In this document: one piece after another, positions 56,356-64,000 of the stretch
Position numbering within the stretch: position 1 is the first letter of the stretch
Layout of the letters: every line of letters starts with the position of its first letter
Assembly: GCF_027580225.2 (NCBI RefSeq)
Contig: NC_073341.2
Span: 11,752,001-11,816,000, forward strand
Direction of reading: 5' to 3'
Length of the DNA stretch: 64,000 nucleotides
From: Misgurnus anguillicaudatus
Lineage: Eukaryota; Chordata; Actinopteri; Cypriniformes; Cobitidae
Position numbers and translations under genes: made by a program
The notes under the pieces: generated by a model
Database searches by the model: none
Seen by the model: only the letters and a program-made list of their open reading frames with translations
What the model was told of the DNA's origin: nothing

Positions 56356-57458
56356 TAGGGATGTAACGGTATCAAAAATTCACGGTACGGTTGTATTTCG
56401 GTATGACGCCCACGGTACGGTAATTTTGAACCATTTACAGGTAGGAAAAACAAAGACTTGGAAAAACTGCCATAAGTGTTTATTAAACAAGACTGAACAT
56501 TACAATGTACAAAGTGTAGTGTAGTGTTTACAATTTTCATAAAAAAGACAAAAATAATTAGACCATGTAATAAAATAAAATAAATAAAGTTTCAGTTTAG
56601 TTTGTCAACTTAGTCAGGTTTTAAGAATTGAGTCACTCCCTCAATTGACCTAGTTTTTTTTATTTATTAATATTATTAATACTAATGCTTGGCACTTCTA
56701 TGAAAGCAACAGTTGTGATTGTAGAATCTAGAATCAAGAAAAGATGATGGGTTTTAAGATGGGTCAATTCCTGAAAACAAAAACAACCCAGTAAAAATAA
56801 AAATAGCAGCTTACTTATTGTAGCTGGACCTAGAGGTGAGGTCAGCTCACTCAATACAGGGGCGCGTTTCCCAATCGGAAGTCTGTAGCCTCCATAGGTT
56901 GCATTTGTAGGCTGCATACGTCATGAAGAGCGTCTTATTTTTAGAATATTAACATTTTTCAAGTTGACTATTAATCTTATTTAATCGTATATTGTTGTAA
57001 CACGCTTATGACTTGCAAATGTAATACTCGGTTAACTTAAATACACCAGGTGTGTAATGACGGATGCAGCCTGCATATGCGACCAAAGGAGGCTGCCTTC
57101 TAATTGAGAAACGGCATACACACTCTCCTCATTCATGGATTTACTCACACTCGTTTTTGTATGTCCATCACATTTTGTCCTTTGTCGTTTCTTTTCACAG
57201 CGAACGTGAACTTTTTCCACACATCAGATTTAAAATTTGCGTTTCTTTGTCGCTCCACTTGTAGAGAGGCATCAGAGTGGCACGCATGGGATTATGGGAA
57301 TTGCAGTTCCCGTGTCCCTCCACTCGCTCCAATTGGCCGGAAAAAAACTACACGTGTTGCCCGGAAGACCTAACGTTTTACCGAATCATGTGACCACATG
57401 GGACCGGGGGAATATGATACCGCAATACCACGAAATTTATAATACTGGTACATCCCTA
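56356..57458. mobile_element. hAT-like element with perfect TSD GTTACCAT
   Basis: GTTACCAT at 56348-56355 and 57459-57466. The ends TAGGGATGTAACGGTATC and ACTGGTACATCCCTA are mirrored, followed by acggtacgg and cgcaataccacg-type sub-terminal motifs. A foldback MITE is nested at about 56866-57112. No transposase domain seen. Confidence 0.88.
56866..57112. mobile_element. foldback MITE nested in the 56 kb hAT element
   Basis: The left arm (gtttcccaatcggaagtctg, agcctccataggttgcat, aggctgcatacgtcat) is mirrored by the right arm (gacggatgcagcctgcat, gcgaccaaaggaggctgc, attgagaaac), with about 130 bp between arms. Confidence 0.75.
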
Positions 57459-58670
57459 GTTACCATAACCAAATCTTTCGGTTTAGCTGTCCTGTTTTAC
57501 AAATCTAGAGGTCAACTGACCGCCATGTGATTGTAATTCTGTGCATCAAACATTTTACCATAATAAAATCACATCATAAACATTGATTTAAGCTCCAGTA
57601 AGTGCTGGATTAAAGCTTTTGCAGCGACTACAACCCTGAGATTGAGTATTACTCCAGCTCCACCACAGCTTCCTCTATTGATGTTGACCACAGATGCTCT
57701 TAAACGGCTGTGGTACACTGTTTGCATGCCTATAGATAGTATGCACGATTTAGATTACAAGTTTAATTTATGCTTTTGTTGGCTAACTTTATAGGAGAGT
57801 CTTGTACAACTAAAATAACTTGCTTATATTAAATTGGTAGTAGTTTTGAGCCACAGTCCCAGTACTGGCAATAATGACCAGTCTTACTAATATATTAAAA
57901 TTAACTTTCACCAGTCAAGAACATTAGCTGCATACTCGTTTGCATACTTACGCTATTCATAAAATGTACTTTACTGCTGGCAGCAAAGTGCATACTTTTC
58001 GTTGATGTACTGCATTCCAGACTTTGCATACTTGCAGTATTTCTAATGGTTTGTACAATACTGTCACCAGCAAAGCATATATCATAATTTGCGTACTTGC
58101 CCCACACACAATCAGATAATATACAGCGTACAGTGATATGGAAAATGTCAACCCTTGTCCGAGACAACAGTAAGTTTGCGAGGTGTGCGTGTATCTGCTA
58201 AATGTGTCTTCATGAGGCTCTGCGGTGTCACGGTTGTTGTGCAGATTGTTTTGAGTCATACGCCTGAACTCTTACACAACACCGACCGGTGGAACAAGTC
58301 CTGATGGTGAATATACACACATACATGCACAACACTTCTCGAAATGCCGGCTGAGAATTCCTCTTGATGCAGTTTGGGACAACATGCAGGATTTTTTTAA
58401 CACTTCTAGCAAAGAAGGATGATTTTAGCATTAGCATGCATGCATTTAAATATGCATGCTAATGCTAACTTATATAATTAACTTATATTTAGTTGAATCA
58501 CAAATGGCCAGTTGATGGCAAAATAATGCTTTGACTATCATTGCAATTTCCATTGAATTGCTCAGTGGTTAGAGGTGCTCTTCACATGTGCCTCACCCAT
58601 CTTACCGAATAGTTTTGCCACTTGTTAGATCATTTTTAAGGGTCTGTGCACTAAACGTGAGGAGTAGCAA

Positions 58671-58673
<3 letters not shown>

Positions 58674-58713
<40 letters not shown>
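58674..58713 (+). repeat. (CT)n microsatellite
   Basis: About 20 CT units, uninterrupted. Confidence 0.92.
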
Positions 58714-58715
<2 letters not shown>

Positions 58716-59220
58716 ACACACCATTAAATAAGAGAGCACTATCCTCTAACTATTTGACTTAAAACAGACACTAGGGATGCCCAATCTCAGGCTGCTCCTC
58801 TGGTTGCCATGACCACAAGCACTCCAGTGAGAGGTCTTTTTAGGTCATTTTGTTCTCTAACCCATCAGCCTCTGCGTGTCAGAAATTTGGAAGAATCAAA
58901 AAATCAATACGGGCTTCAGAACTTGTGTAAGCAGCCTGCTTTTCATACTTTAAGATGTCAGTGTGGCTTCAAAGGTGTCTGATTCGTGCTTTTGTATGTT
59001 CGACTTATTACGATGCCGATATTGAGAAAACAATGAGGCTTTTTGACCGATATGAGGCTTATATAACACATAAACAACGTAATTACAGTACAAACGGAAC
59101 AATTGTGAAACTAAATGAACATTTATTGTGCATAAGATTTATAAATATGTCCTTTGAAAAATAGGGAGCTACTGCTGGCCTGCAGATCTGACCTCACAGT
59201 ACTGTTTGAGTAAGACTTAA

Positions 59221-59530
59221 GGCTGGAGTATAGACCGTTACATTGGGCGCACGCGCGGTGACACGATAAGCGTCTGGTTCGAACTTTACTTCTGGTTTTT
59301 GTTTGTTTAATGGTCTGACTAGTTGCTGAAACTGAACTCTTAAACAAATACCTCGTTGAAAATAACAAATTATTTGGTTTCCTAGGTAATCTACGTGTTG
59401 TTTATTTTGCTTGTTATATAAATAAACTACTTTAAAAGGACTTTGTTGTTATTTATTCTTCGCAGAGTTTACCGGAAGTTACGTGATGATCACAAAAGCC
59501 GCTTGTTTATGTTGTTATTAAATAGTCTTA
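59221..59530. repeat. inverted copy of the 34720-34985 repeat
   Basis: Shares, inverted, gtttcctaggtaatctac, tgcttgttatataaataaac, ctttgttgttatttattctt and tttaccggaagttacgtg with the segment inside the hAT-like element at 34596. Confidence 0.65.
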
Positions 59531-59555
59531 TGTTTTAGGTAACAAGACAGTGATT

Positions 59556-61712
59556 TAGGGGTGTTCTGGACTAAGGATTTACATATTCGAATCAGAATTG
59601 TCGAATCTTTCTATAGTTGACGGATAGTCGAGTCATTTATGTGTGTGTGCATGGGTTGGGAGGGGGCGAGACCAGTTACAAATGGGTAACATTTATTTTC
59701 TTTCACAAGCAATACACATAAACAACTTTCTGATAAAGTGACCAAAACTGTCTTTCAAGTGATGAACGAAGACAAAACTGACGATGCATTTATATATTTT
59801 TAAGGTAAAATGTAAGGCAACATAAACATTTGTTAAATCATTCCTTATAACATTTTAAAGCCACAATCTACAAAAGATCACACAAAAATATAACAAAAAA
59901 ACATTTTGATAACTAAACCTAAAAAAACAACAAATGTGATCCTGCCTTGGAAACCCTGGCTAAAATTCAGAGATTTTATATAATTTTATGATTTAGCGCG
60001 TCAAAGCAGTCATGACCAAAAAAACAACAAATGACATATAATTTGTGATTGTTACTGTAAATGATAAAAACTAAGGTTTATATACAATTCATTAAACGTT
60101 AATTTATAACAAGAAAAACACTGAAATTAATGTTTTTATAGACACTACGCGTTATTATTTAGCACAAAAATACCTGCTTGCTTACTTTGACTTTGATCAT
60201 CTCTGTATTCACTTTAGGTACAGAAACACCTGATGATTCTTAAGGCCGGGGTATACCTTTTTTCCGCGTCCGGCTCGCGCGCGCACGTGTCCGCAGCTTT
60301 CCAAGTATACTCCCCGCGGCTACACGCGGATGGCCGCGTTCGACACTATACGCAATACAAATGATTTCTTATTCAAATTATTAGTCCAACAGGCTGTCAG
60401 GGCAGCACTGATTTAGCGACATTTCCAGTACATTAAAACATTAGGATAAGTGACTGATCCACCATTGCAAACACAGTTTAGAACAAACAATAAGACAACA
60501 AAGAACAGGAATCAAACATTATGGTAACAAACATGCTCCACAGCTTTCTGTTCTTGGAAGAAGTAAAAGTTAAAGATGAAAAATGATAGTGTGTGTGCAA
60601 ATGCTGTCTATTTCGTTTGTAAAATTGTTTATAGTGGAGTGTCCTGTCTAAATGTTTTCACACGCATGCGCTGTTGTACACGGAGTGTACGCGCACTGTC
60701 CGCGCGGTCTCAAATTTTGGGCTGCCGCGCGGCCGACCGCGGACCCTCCTGATGACGAAAATGAAGTAATGCGGACGGCGCGCATAAGCGGACGTCCCTA
60801 GTATACTTTCGGCTTTATATTATTTATTTCAGGAATCTCTTTTCTATCATTCGAAAGTGAACACCGACCATAATATTAAATCACAAGAAAGACAGTCGTG
60901 TCAGGCATAAATATAGGTTCAGTGCAGATATTTTCTGTGTCATCACTGAAATTTAAAGAAATGTTTTACCTCTTTTGTAGCTTAACTTTTGACAAGATAA
61001 GCACCCTATTTTAAATACATTTTAAAACATATACCAACATCAGTAGTTATAAAAACACCAGTTTTTTAATGTTTAGTTTGATGAACTCCTAAATATGAGA
61101 CGCAGAGCACCTAGCAACATTGATACAATGAAAAGCTATTTAAAATTTACAGACTTAAATTTGATCAGAATTTATGTTTATAATAAATAAAAAAAATTAT
61201 AAAATAAGGTCAGAAGTATAACAAGGTGCAGAACAAATATGTGCACGGAAACAAAACACAAGCCAAATGGTTAAATCAAATATCCCAAAGTGATTTATAA
61301 ATAAAATAAATTAAAATAAAGAAATAATTAAAAGAGCAAAAGTAGGCCTATAGCCAGAATTGCCAGCTTTGTCTTTTAAATGTAGAAACAAAGAGGCAAT
61401 GGTTTATTAACATAGGAACCTCTTATGGACGTGTAGCCCTGTCACAGGGGTTGTTTTATTTATTAACGCATTTTGAAAATATTTATTGAAAGCTGCTACT
61501 TCACATCTTATTTGCAGCATTATCATAATATGCATAATATATTGGGAGAAAGCTGTTATATGTGAAATCAGATAATGTGGACCCATATACGGCCAAAATT
61601 GAATGATCCTCATTTCATAACACATCTGCGACGATTCGACTGTGAGATTGGTAGTCGAATCAGGCTTCTCCTTTCGATGCATCGAATCTTCGACTATTCG
61701 GTTTCACCCCTA
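59556..61712. mobile_element. hAT-like element with perfect TSD CAGTGATT, 2.16 kb
   Basis: CAGTGATT at 59548-59555 and 61713-61720. The ends TAGGGGTG and CACCCCTA, followed by attcgaatca and tcgaatcttcgactattcgg motifs. A GC-rich repeat (60243-60825) is inserted. No intact transposase. Confidence 0.86.
60243..60825. mobile_element. GC-rich-ended repeat with GTATAC sub-termini, nested
   Basis: The left end TTAAGGCCGGGGTATAC and right end GTATACTTTCGGCTTTA are approximate mirrors with CpG-dense flanks (ccgcgcggtc). Internally homologous to about 44803-45270 (ctacacgcggatg, agggcagcactgattt, aacaggaatcaaacattatg). Confidence 0.7.
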
Positions 61713-61997
61713 CAGTGATTAATATAAGGTTGCATTTGGTGACTTGCACACCCAACTCAGAAATCGGAAAAAAAACTTAAAATGAAGAAGAAATTTACTT
61801 TCATGCCTCCAATACACACTCGTTATTCAATATCTTAACCAAAACACAACAAAACTTTTCACATGAGATCTTCTGACAGTAAGAGAAAAAGACGAATAGC
61901 ACAGATTGCTCAACGTTGTATAAATATATAAAGTAGCTGCATTACCATTAACCCTGCGTTAGTTTGTGGCCCGCTCACCCCTATGTTTAAAATTGGG

Positions 61998-62080
61998 ATC
62001 TTCAACGTTTTTCGGGGCGGGGACCCCTTAGATGAGAGAGGCATGAGGCAGGGACCCCATGATAGTAAATGTGTTAAGCA
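61998..62080. repeat. interspersed repeat fragment (cggggaccccttagatgaga)
   Basis: tttcggggcggggacccctt followed by aggcagggaccccatgat resembles a familiar teleost repeat. Borders unclear. Confidence 0.4.
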
Positions 62081-63662
62081 GAGATATTTAAGTAAGCAGT
62101 GAGGTACGAGAAGCTGCTTCATCGTATTAGGCACAATGCAAGTAAAGCACAACTATTGACCAATTAGATACAATCAAGGACTGTAACTAACTGTTTTATA
62201 AATAGAAATAAACCATATTGTCACACAGCCATAGTATTTTAAGACAGTACATTGGCACTATTATGCATGCTGTGTTCTACTTTTTGTGCATTATTTTTAT
62301 TGTTAAGGTAAATTGTTTACATATTTTAAGGTATTTGCAGTGCAATACATTTTCATTTTATTGTGACATGAACAATTTCACATTTACTTTAACCTAAGCT
62401 TTCAGTTTATGAAAATGACATCATAAATGGCACATTCGGTTTAAAAGCAGGTCTTTTTATTAAGTAGAGTGCTTTGCAAACTCATCGTTCTGCTTCTCTG
62501 TGTGTTACTGCGGTTGAAGAACACGCACGCTACTTTATAATGCTAAGGTCCTTTGATTCTCACGTGGTCGTGGATCATTAATCTCAAGAGTTACGCAAGT
62601 TTATTCTTTGCGGGAGAACAATATGCTATGATTCGCAGCAGCTTTTAGGCAACTTGTTTGTCAACGCTATTAGTCCAGATTTCAATCCGACTTTCCGTGT
62701 TTCATTGATTTTAGGGTCGAGATTGCACTGGACACCGGACCTTTAATAAGCGTATGCGGCCGTGCACGTGCGCAACTTCAAGCGAACATTAGTTGTAATG
62801 TTTTGTATTTTTAACACAGAATTGCTTGTGATTAAACATATTTTGCATAATACTTTTTGTATTTGCACTGCACAGTGCACAAAAAGGCCTTTTGCAAAGC
62901 ACACTAGGAAAAGCGCATATAAATCAAAATCGAAATTAGGAGGGTCTTGCGTCATATCTAGAAATCAGAATATAATGGGGCTTGACCAGTAAGCAACCAG
63001 CTTATTACTCCAGCAACCGCGTAGCAACACTCAAAACAACTTATTACAAATGATTAATGCCCTGACAACCACCCATTACATCCATTACATTGTTCACAGG
63101 CAAGTGCCACTTCTTGTATGGCTGTAAAAATGGAGTTTATTTATGCAAGTTCTTGTTTTGTTTTGTCCAGACAGAACTTTGTTTTGGCTTGTTCATTTTC
63201 AGTGCACTACCATGCCATCTGCCCATATTGGCATCTTAATGCTAGTGGAGATTATGCGTTCTTACTGCATCCTCGTGAGACTTCAGTCTGGTGTTTGTGT
63301 GTCTGCTCTGCTTTTATCCCATATTTCTGGATGATCTGATTATGGTCCTTCATTAGCGCAGACCTCATCTCCAAAAAATCATCATCAACTGATTTCTAAA
63401 AGCTTTACTGCCAGCTTGCGTGTTTACCACACACAGTGGCTAAATAGAGACCAGGCATGTGTTTCTGAGTCTACTGCATGCTCTGCTCACTGCGTGTTTG
63501 CTTTTAAAATGTATTTAGTTTTTAGAGTGCGTTAATATTATTTCTATTAATATTATTATGTTATTAGCATTTGTTTTTGCACACATCAGTGTTTAGAGAA
63601 TCACATTTTTTATGTTTTGGAGCTTTTACTTCAAATTTGAAATCCTTTTTTTTCTATGTTAA

Positions 63663-64000
63663 AGGTGCAGTGTGTAACTTTTAGAAGGATCTTTTGACAG
63701 AAATGCTATATGATATACAGAACTATATTATCAGGGTGTATAAAGACCTTACGTAATGAACTGTATTGTTTTTATTACCTTAAAATGAGCCGTTTTATCT
63801 ACATACACCGCGAGTCTCCTTACATGGAAGTCGATATCATGTTTCTACAGTAGCCCTAAACGGACAAACTGTTATACAGAGTTTCGTCTCTACGTTGTCT
63901 CAGATAACGACATGTTTATCTTGTAGTGGCTACCATATTCGCTTTGAAATTGAGGCGTGAGCTGTTGGTTGCAATTCACAATCTCACCACTAGATGTCGC
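63663..64000. mobile_element. TTAA-flanked MITE, second copy, cut by the window end
   Basis: TTAA at 63659-63662, then AGGTGCAGTGTGTAACTTTT. Homologous to 51395-51740 throughout; the last bases correspond to about 51718, so only the right terminus is missing. Confidence 0.82.

Larger units (their letters stand above)
47748..64000 (+). other. cabin1 intron, 5' 16.2 kb (continues past the window)
   Basis: It begins with gtagga after the exon at 47747. No exon matching the next conserved cabin1 segment (VDEEAALEQAVKFC in human) was found, so the intron must exceed 16 kb, or the exon has diverged beyond recognition. It is rich in hAT, TTAA and Tc1-type elements. The parts 50010-51000, 51750-52250, 57470-58660, 58720-59200 and 61730-63655 hold no confident feature. 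Confidence 0.75.

Noticed and set aside
47748..64000. Remaining cabin1 exons
   Set aside because: I looked for the segment that follows [10 protein letters not shown] in mammals (VDEEAALEQAV-like) in all + strand frames and saw nothing convincing, so no exon is claimed.

Overview
The window is a vertebrate genomic segment, most likely from a cyprinid (zebrafish-like) fish. The only protein-coding gene I can support is the middle-to-3' part of cabin1 (calcineurin-binding protein cabin-1 / calcineurin inhibitor), on the + strand. Eleven exons can be placed at base resolution from GT/AG boundaries, phase continuity and recalled similarity to human CABIN1: 388-649, 733-897, 1025-1114, 1240-1406, 1504-1751, 14450-14623, 15042-15436, 24694-24807, 45592-45755, 46184-46280 and 47004-47747. 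Joined, they give 873 uninterrupted codons. The gene enters from the left and leaves to the right: the first exon starts inside a codon, and the C-terminal region, where the calcineurin- and MEF2-binding parts lie in the mammalian protein, is not in the window.

Layout: five exons are packed into 388-1751 with introns of 83-127 nt. A 12.7 kb intron, two exons separated by 418 nt, a 9.3 kb intron, one exon, a 20.8 kb intron and three exons between 45592 and 47747 follow. The last visible intron is longer than 16.2 kb. The long introns are filled with DNA transposons in many states of decay. They include hAT-like elements, several with perfect 8-bp target duplications; TTAA-flanked (Kolobok/piggyBac-like) MITEs and foldback elements; PIF/Harbinger-like elements; a TA-flanked element; and two broken Tc1/mariner-type elements with a DD36E-like spacing. 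tRNA-Ala-derived SINEs, microsatellites and a roughly 3.9 kb pyrimidine-rich tandem satellite (28318-32225) are also present. I recognised no retrovirus-like element, rRNA, functional tRNA, CRISPR or prokaryotic feature.

What stands out. (1) The acceptor of the 744-nt exon at 47004 is embedded in a perfect CAG|GTAAGT, the consensus of a recursive splice site, and that exon is an in-frame cassette. (2) A non-repetitive, CpG-containing segment at about 32440-32824 ends in ATG|GTGAGT and would splice in frame to the exon at 45592; it is a candidate internal promoter for an N-terminally truncated cabin1. (3) A three-deep transposon nest at 48206-49792 has a related 'empty site' copy at about 5140-5380. 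(4) There is a composite hAT element with a BED zinc-finger exon, and there are two long foldback elements that would make double-stranded RNA inside the pre-mRNA.

The family names of repeats are inferred from terminal structure and memory. No database search was possible, so the structural statements (TIRs, target duplications, frames) are firmer than the names.
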